Positions 7,910 to 16,335 of a stretch of DNA of 64,000 nucleotides are shown here, piece after piece. The stretch spans positions 112,225 to 176,224 of the forward strand of contig CAKZOI010000035.1 in assembly GCA_937136395.1 (NCBI GenBank). The letters run 5' to 3'. The number at the start of each line of letters is the position of its first letter. Position 1 is the stretch's first letter. Made by a program: the position numbers and the translations under genes. The notes below the pieces were generated by a model that made no database searches, was not told where the DNA came from, and saw only the letters and a list, made by a program, of their open reading frames with translations. The DNA comes from an uncultured Opitutia bacterium. GTDB lineage: Bacteria > Verrucomicrobiota > Verrucomicrobiia > Opitutales > Coraliomargaritaceae.

Positions 7910-9367
7910 ATGGCAAAAGATTGGCTCGAAGGCATTGAAGAAGAATATGACGTAGTGGTCATCGGCTCCGGCTTAGGCGGACTCACTGGCGCGAATTACC
8001 TCGCGAAGAATGGACATAAAGTGTTGTTGCTCGAGCATCACTATCAGTTTGGCGGCTTGGCAACCTGGTTTAAGCGTCCGGGTGGACATATCTTTGATAT
8101 TTCCCTTCATGGCTTTCCCTATGGTATGGTGAAGTCCTGCCGTAAGTATTGGACTAAGGAGATCGCGGATTCGATCCACCAGCTCAAGGATGTGCGTTTT
8201 ATCAATCCACAGATGAACGTGTGGACGACCTTCGAGCGCGAGGATTTTACCAATATCTTGGTCAATGACTTCAAGGTGGAGCGTGAGAAGGTGGAAGCTT
8301 TCTACGATCACCTGCGCGCAATGAATTTCTACGACGACAACACCCAGACCACGGGAGAGATGTTTGAAGAATTCTTCCCTGGTCGCACCGATGTGCACCG
8401 TCTGTTGATGGAGCCGATTTCCTATGCCAACGGTTCGCACATTGATGATCCAGCGATCACCTACGGTATCGTGTTTTCGAACTTTATGAGCAAGGGTGTC
8501 TTCACCTTCCAAGGTGGCACCGATACATTGATCAAGAAGATGGTCGCGGAGCTAAAGAAAAACGGCTGCGAGATCCGTAAGTGCGCACTTGTTGAAGGCG
8601 TCGATGTCGAAGACGGTAAAGTTGTCGGCGTGCGCGTGAAGAGCCAGAATACCGGCGACGAAGAATTTCCAACCCGCACGGTTCGCTGTAAGGCAGTGCT
8701 TTCCAATGCGAATGTTCGCAACACCATCCAGTATCTCGTGGGCGAAGATAAATTCCCCGCTGAGTTTGTTGAAGAGGTGAAAGCCGTGCGTAACAACACC
8801 AGTTCCTGCCAGGTCTACATGGGCATCAAGAAGGGTGAAACTATTCCGAACATCGGCGACCTCGTATTCACTTCAAAAGCACCCGAGTATACCATCGACG
8901 AGCTCACTTCGATTAAGACCAGCAGTCATACCTTCTCGGTTTATTATCCGGAAACACGTCCACATCTTTCGCAAGATCGCTACACGGTGGTTGCCTCGCT
9001 CAACGCGAAATGGGACGAGTGGGCCAGCTTGACTGATGAGGAATACGAAGCCGAAAAAGCCCGCATGTGCGAAGAGTGCGTCAGCAGCTTAGAAAAGTTC
9101 ATTCCGGGCGTGCGGGATAAGATTGATCACATTGAAGCAGCGACTCCGCGCACGGTGAACTATTACACTAAGTCGATGCACGGTACGTCGTTTGGCACCA
9201 AATTTGAAGGCTTGAAGGTCTCCATGGAGCTCTCGGAAAAGATCGAAGGTCTTTATCACGCAGGCTCTGTCGGCATCATCATGTCCGGCTGGCTCGGCAC
9301 GATGAACTACGGCGTCATCACCGCCAACAAGATGGACAAATGGCTCTACGAGAAGGCGAAGGGGTAG
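7910..9367 (+). CDS. FAD-dependent oxidoreductase, CrtI/retinol-saturase-like
   Basis: A 485-residue flavoprotein. The N-terminal dinucleotide-binding motif [19 protein letters not shown] (about residues 14-32) is followed by the second FAD-contact segment [15 protein letters not shown], and a C-terminal FAD motif is present in [14 protein letters not shown]. This layout is that of the phytoene desaturase/carotenoid isomerase/all-trans-retinol saturase superfamily. The substrate cannot be read from the sequence and no carotenoid genes are adjacent. It appears monocistronic. A decayed partial copy of its 3' end lies about 1.1 kb downstream at 10457-10520, beyond a toxin-antitoxin pair. Confidence 0.8.
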   Translation: MAKDWLEGIEEEYDVVVIGSGLGGLTGANYLAKNGHKVLLLEHHYQFGGLATWFKRPGGHIFDISLHGFPYGMVKSCRKYWTKEIADSIHQLKDVRFINPQMNVWTTFEREDFTNILVNDFKVEREKVEAFYDHLRAMNFYDDNTQTTGEMFEEFFPGRTDVHRLLMEPISYANGSHIDDPAITYGIVFSNFMSKGVFTFQGGTDTLIKKMVAELKKNGCEIRKCALVEGVDVEDGKVVGVRVKSQNTGDEEFPTRTVRCKAVLSNANVRNTIQYLVGEDKFPAEFVEEVKAVRNNTSSCQVYMGIKKGETIPNIGDLVFTSKAPEYTIDELTSIKTSSHTFSVYYPETRPHLSQDRYTVVASLNAKWDEWASLTDEEYEAEKARMCEECVSSLEKFIPGVRDKIDHIEAATPRTVNYYTKSMHGTSFGTKFEGLKVSMELSEKIEGLYHAGSVGIIMSGWLGTMNYGVITANKMDKWLYEKAKG

Positions 9368-9645
9368 GGGCTTTGCTCGAGAAGACCGCGTTGCTCTGAG
9401 GCAGGAATGCACTCAACCCAGTTCACCGCGATTTAACCGCTCGTTTACCTTCGGTCACTAGAGTTGCTACGCCATCTACGGCAGGCCTCGGCCGCGGAGG
9501 GCGGAAATAGATTGCTTACTGCACAATAAGCGAGTTTCGGCACAACCGAATTATCGCACGCCTTCGAATCGGTCCTTTTGCAGGGAATGAAACAGCTGCT
9601 TACCTACGTCTTGACTAAAAGCCAGAAAGCTGGAAAGCTGGCTAT

Positions 9646-9888
9646 ATGAAAACTACGCTTGATTTACCGGAACCGCTGGTGCGTGAGATGAAGCTGCGGG
9701 CTGTCCAAGAGGGACGAAAGCTGAAGGATGTTGCCGCCGAAGTCTTCCGTGCGGGGCTGCGTGCACCAAAGGCTAGCACGGGTAAAAAAGCCTACACGCA
9801 GAAACTGGAAACGCCGATTTTCGCTTGCGAGGAATCGAAGGCGCGTGCACCTCACATGAGCGTGACCGAGCTTCTACACCTGGAGTAA
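9646..9888 (+). CDS. VapB-like antitoxin
   Basis: An 80-residue protein. The N-terminus MKTTLDLPEPLVREMKLRA looks like the ribbon-helix-helix DNA-binding fold of VapB-type antitoxins (a short strand followed by two helices). The C-terminal part is basic, then acidic, and would wrap the toxin. Its stop codon is 28 bases before the preferred start of the PIN-domain gene, the standard antitoxin-toxin order. Antitoxins of this type usually repress their own promoter; no operator could be picked out in the 278-base gap upstream. Confidence 0.8.
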   Translation: MKTTLDLPEPLVREMKLRAVQEGRKLKDVAAEVFRAGLRAPKASTGKKAYTQKLETPIFACEESKARAPHMSVTELLHLE

Positions 9889-9916
9889 AGTGCTCAGGCC
9901 GAGGAGGACGCAAACC

Positions 9917-10363
9917 GTGTCGGCTAAACTCTATGATGTAAATATATGGGTCGCGTTGTCTTTTCAGACGCACCCCGCTCATGCTGAAGCAAAAGTTGCC
10001 TTTGAGTCGGCCACTAGTGAAGCGCCTGCGGTTTTTTGCCGCGCGACGCAGCAATCCTTTCTCCGACTGGTCACGACGCTAGCTATCCAGAAGTGCTACG
10101 GAAGTGAACGTATCGGCAACACGCTCGCATGGGATCGCTGGAAGTATCTCGCTGCCATGCCGCAAGTCTTGTTCCTCGGTGAACCGCCCGGTCTGCAAAC
10201 GCACTGGTCAGCTTACGCACAATCCGAATTGCCTGCACCCAAGCGATGGATGGACGCCTACCTCGCCGCTTTTGCCCGAGCTTATGGAATTTCTCTGCTG
10301 ACTTTGGATAACGATTTTCTGGATTTTGAAGCGCTTGATGTTCAAGTGTTGTCTGTGGAGTAA
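9917..10363 (+). CDS. VapC-like PIN-domain ribonuclease toxin
   Basis: I chose the GTG at 9917 because the Shine-Dalgarno GAGGAGG at 9901-9907 is correctly spaced; an in-frame GTG at 9890 would add nine residues. The product is about 148 residues, a usual length for PIN-domain toxins. Expected acidic metal ligands are D7 (YDVNIW), D113 (KRWMDAYL) and D131/D133 (LTLDNDF). The second canonical ligand, usually Glu, falls in the segment RATQQSFLRL, which resembles the TQ/TE-x-FLR form seen in one VapC subgroup. Such toxins cleave RNA and are neutralised by the upstream antitoxin. The pair sits between the oxidoreductase gene and a decayed fragment of that gene. Confidence 0.82.
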   Translation: MSAKLYDVNIWVALSFQTHPAHAEAKVAFESATSEAPAVFCRATQQSFLRLVTTLAIQKCYGSERIGNTLAWDRWKYLAAMPQVLFLGEPPGLQTHWSAYAQSELPAPKRWMDAYLAAFARAYGISLLTLDNDFLDFEALDVQVLSVE

Positions 10364-10365
10364 GC

Positions 10366-10456
10366 ATTGAACATTGAACATTAAATGGTGAATTAGCCAA
10401 CGTTTGGGCATCCTTCATTCAGCATTGAGCGTTCGAAGTTGGACGTTCGATGTTCC
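10366..10456. repeat. GAACGTT/GAACATT iterated repeat, copy 3
   Basis: Two runs of the degenerate unit (CATTGAACATTGAACATTAA, then GAGCGTTCGAAGTTGGACGT) directly follow the vapC stop and directly precede the gene fragment at 10457. Confidence 0.6.
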
Positions 10457-10520
10457 CATCATCATGTCTGGCTGGCTTGGCACGATGAGTTGCGCCAACA
10501 AGATGGGAAAATGGCTCATT
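10457..10520 (+). pseudogene. decayed duplicate of the 3' end of the FAD oxidoreductase gene
   Basis: The stretch beginning CATCATCATGTCTGGCTGG matches 9274-9346 of the oxidoreductase gene with a few substitutions and an internal deletion of about 17 bases. It ends at the segment that in the gene encodes NKMDKWL. It has no start or frame of its own. It shows that the 3' end of the gene was duplicated at some point, with the toxin-antitoxin pair and a repeat now between the two copies. Confidence 0.75.
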
Positions 10521-10571
10521 GATTTTTTTCAGATTGTTGGGTAAGTTCCTGTCTTCTCCTTGAGCTTACAT

Positions 10572-11564
10572 ATGCGTCGTTTTTCTCTATTTTATTTATT
10601 GTTTGTTTTTTTCGTGCCTGTTTTTGCGGTGCCTGAAACTTGGGAGCCCGTTGCGACTGTGAATGGGTGTCATGGTCGGCATGAAGCGGCGATGGTGACT
10701 CTAAATGATCGCTTGTATTTGATTGGTGGGCGTAAAGTGAAGCCGGTGGATGAATACAATCCGAAAACGAAGCAGTGGACTGCTTTGGCAAAGCCTCCGC
10801 TTGAGATGCACCATTTTCAAGCGGTTGTTGTTGGGGAGCGTATTGCGATTATCGGTGCGTTTACGGGGAAGTATCCACGTGAGACGCCAGTGCCTAATAT
10901 TTGGTTTTTCGACCCCGTTCAGAATGTTTGGGAGATGGGGCCAGAGATTCCGCAGGAGCGCCGTCGCGGTAGTGCGGGAGTGGTGAAGGACGGCGATGAT
11001 ATTTATATCGTATGTGGGATTGTTGACGGGCATTGGGCAGACTATGTGCCTTGGCTGGATCATTGGAATAGCCGAACTGGGGAGTGGACGGTGTTGCCCG
11101 ACGCGCCGCGGCCACGAGATCATTTTCACGCGGCGATGATTGATGGAAAAATTGTGGCCGCAGGCGGGCGGACTAGTAGTGCGGCGACGAAGCAGGTCTT
11201 TAATTTAACCATCCCCGAAGTGGATGCGTTTGATGTGAACACGCAGCAATGGGTGACTTTACGAGAGCCTTTACCGACGCAGCGAGCGGGCACCATGGCA
11301 GTTGCGTATGATGACACGCTTTTGGTTGTCGGGGGTGAAAAAGGAAAGGGGCCGGCGCATCGCGAAGTGGAAGCGTTCTCTTTTGAAGATGAAAAATGGC
11401 ATACCTGCACGCCCTTAAAAGTCGGTCGCCATGGTGGCGGGTTGAGCATGATCGGCAGCAAACTGTATGTTGCCTCTGGGAGCGCTCGCCGCGGTGGTGG
11501 TCCTGAGCTGGATACTCTAGAAAGTCTCGATTGGGAGGATCTGGGATTGCCAGATCAGCACTAA
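10572..11564 (+). CDS. secreted kelch-repeat protein
   Basis: About 330 residues from the ATG at 10572; an in-frame TTG four codons upstream is less likely. A signal peptide (MRRFSLFYLLFVFFVPVFA) is followed by about five kelch motifs. Each has a double-glycine or equivalent strand (LYLIGGRK, IVAAGGRT, LLVVGGEKG, LYVASGSA) and a Tyr/Trp pair such as VDEYNPKTKQWTAL and VDAFDVNTQQWVTL. These should form a beta-propeller in the periplasm or outside the cell. Relatives occur near carbohydrate-acting enzymes, but none is adjacent here. The protein ends shortly before the tRNA-Gly gene on the other strand. Confidence 0.85.
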   Translation: MRRFSLFYLLFVFFVPVFAVPETWEPVATVNGCHGRHEAAMVTLNDRLYLIGGRKVKPVDEYNPKTKQWTALAKPPLEMHHFQAVVVGERIAIIGAFTGKYPRETPVPNIWFFDPVQNVWEMGPEIPQERRRGSAGVVKDGDDIYIVCGIVDGHWADYVPWLDHWNSRTGEWTVLPDAPRPRDHFHAAMIDGKIVAAGGRTSSAATKQVFNLTIPEVDAFDVNTQQWVTLREPLPTQRAGTMAVAYDDTLLVVGGEKGKGPAHREVEAFSFEDEKWHTCTPLKVGRHGGGLSMIGSKLYVASGSARRGGGPELDTLESLDWEDLGLPDQH

Positions 11565-11606
11565 GTGCTGAGAGGAGTGTCGCACACTCGTTGCCCGGTT
11601 TTTCGA

Positions 11607-11681
<75 letters not shown>

Positions 11682-11904
11682 GTTTATCGAAGCGCGTAAA
11701 ATGGCGTGATCTTTGCGGGTGGGTCAAGACAGGATTTCGGAAAAGTGATTCAGCGATAAGTGGTCAGCGGTGCGAGGTCAGCGGTTTGGGATACTGTGTG
11801 CGATATGCGGGATGGGGCTGATTTTCGTCTTCCATGTCTGCGTATTAGGCTACATTAAAGTGAGCATTTAATATAAATACTTCTTAACCCATTAATTTGA
11901 ACAT

Positions 11905-12681
11905 ATGATACGTGCACTAGGGCGTTCGGCTTTGGCGGTTGTTTCCGAGCTAGGAGAGATGAGTCTCTTCAGCATGGCGGCTCTGCGTGGCTTTGTGGTG
12001 CAGCGTCATCGTTTGGCTAAGTTGGTCACTGCTATTCATGAGATAGGTGTTCGGTGTTTGCCGATTGTGTTTACCGTCGGCCTTTTTACGGGCTTGGTGA
12101 TGGGATTGCAGCTCTACTATACTTTGGTGCGCTTGGGGGCAGAAGCCGCGCTTGGCGATGCGGTGGGGCTGTCTATTGTGCGTGAATTGGGGCCAGTGCT
12201 CACGGCTTTGATGGTCGTTGGGCAAGCGGGTTCGGCACTGGCTTCGGAGCTGGGCATTCAGCGAAATGATGAACAGATCGATGCCTTGCAAACGATGGGG
12301 GTCGATTCGAAGGGCTATCTTGTGGGCGCGCGTTTGGTTGCGGCGGTGTTGTGCTTCCCCATGCTAACAGCGATTTTTGATTTGGTGGGTATTTTTGGTG
12401 GCTATTTGACGGGTTCGGTGCTCCTGGGAGTGGATGCTGGAGTGTATTGGCATCATATCGAGAGTAGCATCGGCTGGGACGATGTCTCGGGCGGCTTCAT
12501 TAAGGCGCTGGCTTTTGGTTTTATCACGATCTCGATCTGTGCTTATCGCGGCTACAATACGCATCGAAAGGCGTCGTTTCCGGGAGTGCGTGGTGTGAGT
12601 GAATCGGCGACACGCGCCGTAGTATGGTCCAGCGTCAGCGTGCTGGCAGCGGATTATTTAATCACTTCTTTTTTGATCTAA
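11905..12681 (+). CDS. mlaE: MlaE-family lipid ABC transporter permease
   Basis: A 258-residue inner-membrane permease of the MlaE family (retrograde or anterograde phospholipid transport between inner and outer membranes). It has about five hydrophobic helices and the family's conserved cytoplasmic segment, ASELGIQRNDEQIDALQTMG (about residues 115-134). It starts an operon mlaE-F-D-C-A. Its stop codon overlaps the start codon of the ATPase gene (TAATG), indicating translational coupling. The operon is in the clear after about 220 bases of non-coding DNA beyond tRNA-Gly. Confidence 0.93.
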   Translation: MIRALGRSALAVVSELGEMSLFSMAALRGFVVQRHRLAKLVTAIHEIGVRCLPIVFTVGLFTGLVMGLQLYYTLVRLGAEAALGDAVGLSIVRELGPVLTALMVVGQAGSALASELGIQRNDEQIDALQTMGVDSKGYLVGARLVAAVLCFPMLTAIFDLVGIFGGYLTGSVLLGVDAGVYWHHIESSIGWDDVSGGFIKALAFGFITISICAYRGYNTHRKASFPGVRGVSESATRAVVWSSVSVLAADYLITSFLI

Positions 12682-13439
12682 TGGACGAGGTATTTTTAAA
12701 GATTCGTGGATTGAAGAAGCACTTTGGTTCGAACCGTGTGTTGGATGGTGTCGATCTGGATGTGGCGCGTGCGTCGGTCACTACGATCATTGGTAAGAGC
12801 GGTATCGGTAAATCGGTGTTGTTGAAATGCCTTGCTAATTTGTTGACCCCAGACGCTGGTGCAATCGAGCTGGAGGGGCAGCCGATTGCGAAGAGTCGCC
12901 AAAGTTCGGATCGGGAGGCGGGTGTTTCCTTTAGCTACATGTTTCAGAACAATGCTTTGTTTGATTCGATGACGGCAGCCGATAATGTGGCGTTGCCTTT
13001 AGTGGAAGCTTCGAAGATGAAGCGTGCTGAGATTCGCGATCAAGTCGCCGAGATGTTGGCACACCTTGAGCTGACGGATTCTGCGCAGCGTTACCCAGGG
13101 GAGCTGTCTGGCGGGATGAAGAAACGTGTGGCCCTGGCACGTGCATTGATCACCAAGCCTCAATTAGTGCTGTTTGACGAGCCGACAACTGGGCTCGACC
13201 CAGAGCGTAAGTTTGGGGTGTTTGAAATGATTGCTGACTACCGAGAGCGTTTTGGATTTACCGCGCTTTTGGTGAGCCACGACATTCCTGAAGTTTTTGA
13301 GATTAGCGATAAGGTGGCTTGGTTGGATGAAGGGATTATCAAGTTCTTTGGTCCGCCGTCGGAATTAAATGAAGATGCGGAATCTGCCTTGTCAGGCTTT
13401 TTAAATAAAGCGAACTACGGGCGTAAGTCGAACGTTTAA
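12681..13439 (+). CDS. mlaF: MlaF-family ABC transporter ATPase
   Basis: The ATG at 12681 overlaps the mlaE stop codon and gives about 252 residues; a longer in-frame reading from 12624 would lie wholly within mlaE. The Walker A motif is GKSGIGKS, the signature motif LSGGMKKRVALARA, and Walker B LVLFDEPTTGLDP, followed by the switch His in LLVSHD. It should power MlaE-dependent lipid movement on the cytoplasmic face. Length fits the family. Confidence 0.94.
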   Translation: MDEVFLKIRGLKKHFGSNRVLDGVDLDVARASVTTIIGKSGIGKSVLLKCLANLLTPDAGAIELEGQPIAKSRQSSDREAGVSFSYMFQNNALFDSMTAADNVALPLVEASKMKRAEIRDQVAEMLAHLELTDSAQRYPGELSGGMKKRVALARALITKPQLVLFDEPTTGLDPERKFGVFEMIADYRERFGFTALLVSHDIPEVFEISDKVAWLDEGIIKFFGPPSELNEDAESALSGFLNKANYGRKSNV

Positions 13440-13457
13440 GGAGAGAGGATAGTATTT

Positions 13458-13916
13458 ATGAATAATCGAAAGATCGAATTTTTAGTCGGGAGCTTCGTAT
13501 TGGTTGGGCTCATTGCGGTGCTCTACCTAGCGATTCAAATCGGGAGTGCCCGTTTTTTTGGGGGTGATAGCTACGAACTGGAAGCACGTTTCAGTAGCGC
13601 GAGTGGAGTGAATGCCGGAAGTCGCATCGAAATTGCGGGCGTGCGTGTGGGCACAGTCAAAGAGGTCGTGTTGAATGATGATTTCTTTGCAATCGCTACT
13701 TTAGAGCTGCCCAATACGCTACAGTTGGACGATGATACCATTGCTTCGGTCAAGACTGCTGGGTTGATTGGTGACCGCTACATCAATTTGCTGCCAGGCG
13801 GTTCTGGCTTTGTATTGGAGCCAGGTGATATGATTGTGGATACGGAATCCGCTTTAGATATCGAAAGCTTGATTAGCCGTTTTGCGCTCGGAGGCATTGA
13901 CGAAGAGCAAGAATAG
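13458..13916 (+). CDS. mlaD: MlaD-type MCE protein
   Basis: 152 residues: a single N-terminal transmembrane helix (about 8-27) and one MCE domain containing GVNAGSRIEIAGVRVGTVKEV and the C-terminal LIGDRYINLLPGG. MlaD forms a periplasmic hexameric ring on the MlaFE complex and holds the lipid tunnel. The length equals that of the single-domain form rather than multi-MCE PqiB/YebT. An AAGGAGAG ribosome-binding site precedes the ATG. Confidence 0.93.
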   Translation: MNNRKIEFLVGSFVLVGLIAVLYLAIQIGSARFFGGDSYELEARFSSASGVNAGSRIEIAGVRVGTVKEVVLNDDFFAIATLELPNTLQLDDDTIASVKTAGLIGDRYINLLPGGSGFVLEPGDMIVDTESALDIESLISRFALGGIDEEQE

Positions 13917-13934
13917 CCTATTGATATCGTCAGA

Positions 13935-14549
13935 ATGAAAAAGATCTTCTCAGTTTTTCTATGTGTAGTGTTGGGCTTTTCGAGCGTCTTAGCCGCAGCG
14001 ACGAAGCCCGCAGATAAACTCATGCAGACAGTGCGCGGTGCGCTTGATCTCGTCTATGGCGATTGCTGTGTAGAATCAACTATCGAGCATAAGCAGGCGA
14101 AGGTTCGTGAATTGATTGAGTCGAATTACGATATGACGATTTTGATTCGTCGTGCCATTGGGCGCAACTGGAATAAGATGAGTGCCGATGAGCAAGCACA
14201 AGTTTTAGAGTTGGTGAAGCAATTGGTCGTGAAAGCTTATTTTAAAGGCCTGGAAGGTAAGAGCCGCCCAGAGGTTACTTTTGATACAACCCTTCAAGTC
14301 TCATCAAAGCGTATCGAAATACCGTCTACGGTCGTCCTTGATGGTGAGCCGATTCGAGTTCTTTATCGTATGGGTTTGATGGGTGCAGACTGGCAACTTT
14401 TTGATATTGTCGCAGAACATGTCAGTGTGGTCTCGAACTATCGCCAACAATTTGATGATCATTTTCGTAAGGAGAATGGCGCCGCTCTGATTACTAAGTT
14501 AGAAGAACTCCTGAAAAAAGATAAGCTTGATGAAAACATTGAATTCTAA
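13935..14549 (+). CDS. mlaC: MlaC-type periplasmic phospholipid-binding protein
   Basis: 204 residues with a signal peptide (MKKIFSVFLCVVLGFSSVLAA) and a Tol-tol_Ttg2/MlaC domain, seen in NYDMTILIRRAIGRNWNKMS and the C-terminal VVSNYRQQFDDHF. MlaC shuttles phospholipid between MlaA at the outer membrane and MlaD at the inner membrane. The 3' end overlaps mlaA by 20 bases in a different frame, so the two are probably translated together. Confidence 0.9.
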   Translation: MKKIFSVFLCVVLGFSSVLAAATKPADKLMQTVRGALDLVYGDCCVESTIEHKQAKVRELIESNYDMTILIRRAIGRNWNKMSADEQAQVLELVKQLVVKAYFKGLEGKSRPEVTFDTTLQVSSKRIEIPSTVVLDGEPIRVLYRMGLMGADWQLFDIVAEHVSVVSNYRQQFDDHFRKENGAALITKLEELLKKDKLDENIEF

Positions 14550-15279
14550 ACTACCTTTCTACGTGCTGATGGCTGCCCTTATGGGTGCGAGTGCACAACC
14601 TGTGATTGCGCAAAGTGATGCAGATCTCTATGGCGACGATGTCGTGACGGCAGGCGCAGTGGATGATCCCCTTGAGTCCATCAATCGTGTGACTTTTAGT
14701 GTCAACGACTTCATTTACCTCAATGTTTTTGAGCCGGTCGCCGACGCCTATACGTTTATCACGCCAGATCCGGTGGAAGAAGGTGCGACGAATTTTTTCA
14801 GAAACTTGAAGTATCCAGTTCGCTTGGCGGCTAATCTTTTACAGGGTCGCTTCGATGGTGCTTGGGTTGAAACCGGCCGTTTTGCGATCAACACCACTTT
14901 TGGAGTTGCGGGTGTTTTCACTCCTGCCGATTCCGTCGACGGCTTCGAGCCGATTCCAGCGGAAGACATCGGTCAAGTGCTTGGTGCATGGGGAGTCAGT
15001 GATGGACCTTATTTAGTTTTGCCGCTACTCGGTCCCTCCAATTTGCGTGACCTTGGTGGTCTTGTCGGTGACCGTGCCGTGGATCCCCTGAGCCAGCCTT
15101 TTGCTGTGAATGAAAGTTGGAACTGGGAATGGCGCTTGGCGCTTTCCGCAACCGACGTGATTACTAGCAGCCCGACAATTATCGAGCGCTACAAGCAGTT
15201 GAAGGGTGGTTCAATCGATCCATACAGTTCGATGAAGAACGGCTATACTCAGTTCCGCAACGCGGCTATCAAGGAGTAA
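14530..15279 (+). CDS. mlaA: MlaA-like (VacJ) outer-membrane lipid transport protein
   Basis: About 249 residues from the ATG at 14530. The VacJ/MlaA domain is clear: DPLESINRVTFSVNDFIYLNVFEPVADAY near residues 40-70, then NFFRNLKYPVRLAANLLQG and INTTFGVAGVFTPA. MlaA removes phospholipid from the outer leaflet of the outer membrane. The signal peptide ends near AQPVIAQ and no lipobox cysteine is present, whereas the E. coli protein is a lipoprotein; here it is probably an ordinary exported protein held through its membrane ring. In E. coli mlaA is unlinked; here it closes the operon, followed by a terminator. Confidence 0.9.
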   Translation: MKTLNSKLPFYVLMAALMGASAQPVIAQSDADLYGDDVVTAGAVDDPLESINRVTFSVNDFIYLNVFEPVADAYTFITPDPVEEGATNFFRNLKYPVRLAANLLQGRFDGAWVETGRFAINTTFGVAGVFTPADSVDGFEPIPAEDIGQVLGAWGVSDGPYLVLPLLGPSNLRDLGGLVGDRAVDPLSQPFAVNESWNWEWRLALSATDVITSSPTIIERYKQLKGGSIDPYSSMKNGYTQFRNAAIKE

Positions 15280-15300
15280 TTAGATTTTTAATTGATTCAA

Positions 15301-15330
15301 AAAGGTGGCTTTCACGAGTCGCCTTTTTTT
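15301..15330 (+). terminator. rho-independent terminator after mlaA
   Basis: A stem formed by AAAGGTGGC and GTCGCCTTT (two G-U pairs) with an eight-base loop and a T tract, placed directly after the mla operon. Confidence 0.8.
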
Positions 15331-15369
15331 GTGGCCCTTTGTCAAGTAAAGGGCTGCACGCTACGGCTC

Positions 15370-16233
15370 TCAATCAGCGATGGGGTCTAGCCCCAGCCGC
15401 TTTCGCTCGTTCGCGTGCTTGGGTTTATTTTTGGACCAGTATTCACTATTCATGATACGATCTTTTAGGACCGCGGTCGTGGTTCCTCCTGGGCTGGTTT
15501 CACTCCATTGGGTGATGATGTGCGGGAAGGCCTCCTTGAAATGAATCGTGAGCGTGCGCTTGAGGTTAGGGTAAGTGACGCTGTAGGTGAACTCCTGTTT
15601 TTTCTGTTTGAGTGATCCTATGGCATCAGCGGCTTCAATGGGTTTATGGGCAAAGCTTGTGTAGAGCGCACCTGGGATGCATCGAAATGACCCTTGTGGT
15701 AGGCGCTTGGGATCGAGTCGTAGTCGGGTCCATAGCTCGTCTTCGAGCCATGCGTCTCCCACCTTAAAGGAGCGGTCGCCTTTCTGTTGAAAGTAGGAAC
15801 GGAGCTCTATGCGCCAACCATCCTCCGAGCGGTTGACCTGTTGAAAGGCTTGACCGCACCAGTCTTGGATCGAGGTCGTTGTTTTCAAGGCGTGCGGATA
15901 GGTATCGAGCTCAATAGGACTAAAGGTGCTCGTCATCGTTCGGTAGCTGTAAAGGCCGGTGTTGAACGTGCGAAGTGCGTTGAGTTTGAGCACATCTGCG
16001 GATAGGCCTTTGCCGTATTCATGCTTTACATGCTGATCGGTGAGAAACGGCTCGGTCACAAAAATGAATTCCGCATGCCCGCGATGTTGTTCGCCGTAGC
16101 GAGATTGGTTCAGTTCATAGCGGTTGATTTCTGCACCATTAAACCAGAAATCTCTGATCGTAAGCAGGTCTGCGGCATGACTCACCAATGAAGTGCATAA
16201 AAGTAGAACCAAGCCTTGAGGATAGATTTGCAT
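15370..16233 (-). CDS. secreted protein of unknown function (Bacteroidota-like family)
   Basis: A 287-residue protein with a signal peptide (MQIYPQGLVLLLCTSLVSHA). The body contains WFNGAEINRYELNQSRYGEQHRG, FVTEPFLTD, NTGLYSYRTMTSTFSP and SIQDWCGQAFQQVN. From memory, these resemble a family common in Bacteroidota that is often labelled septum formation inhibitor Maf in databases although it lacks the Maf nucleotide-pyrophosphatase fold. I therefore give no function. It faces the mla operon tail to tail and diverges from hemN. Confidence 0.75.
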   Translation of the reverse strand: MQIYPQGLVLLLCTSLVSHAADLLTIRDFWFNGAEINRYELNQSRYGEQHRGHAEFIFVTEPFLTDQHVKHEYGKGLSADVLKLNALRTFNTGLYSYRTMTSTFSPIELDTYPHALKTTTSIQDWCGQAFQQVNRSEDGWRIELRSYFQQKGDRSFKVGDAWLEDELWTRLRLDPKRLPQGSFRCIPGALYTSFAHKPIEAADAIGSLKQKKQEFTYSVTYPNLKRTLTIHFKEAFPHIITQWSETSPGGTTTAVLKDRIMNSEYWSKNKPKHANERKRLGLDPIAD

Positions 16234-16335
16234 CCCATGAACCTAGAGTCTCTTGATGATGGATCAAGTGGATGATTCGATTCTTTAAAAGAATGCTTTT
16301 GCTCTGTGCAGAATGTATCCTATCCTCTCACGTTC

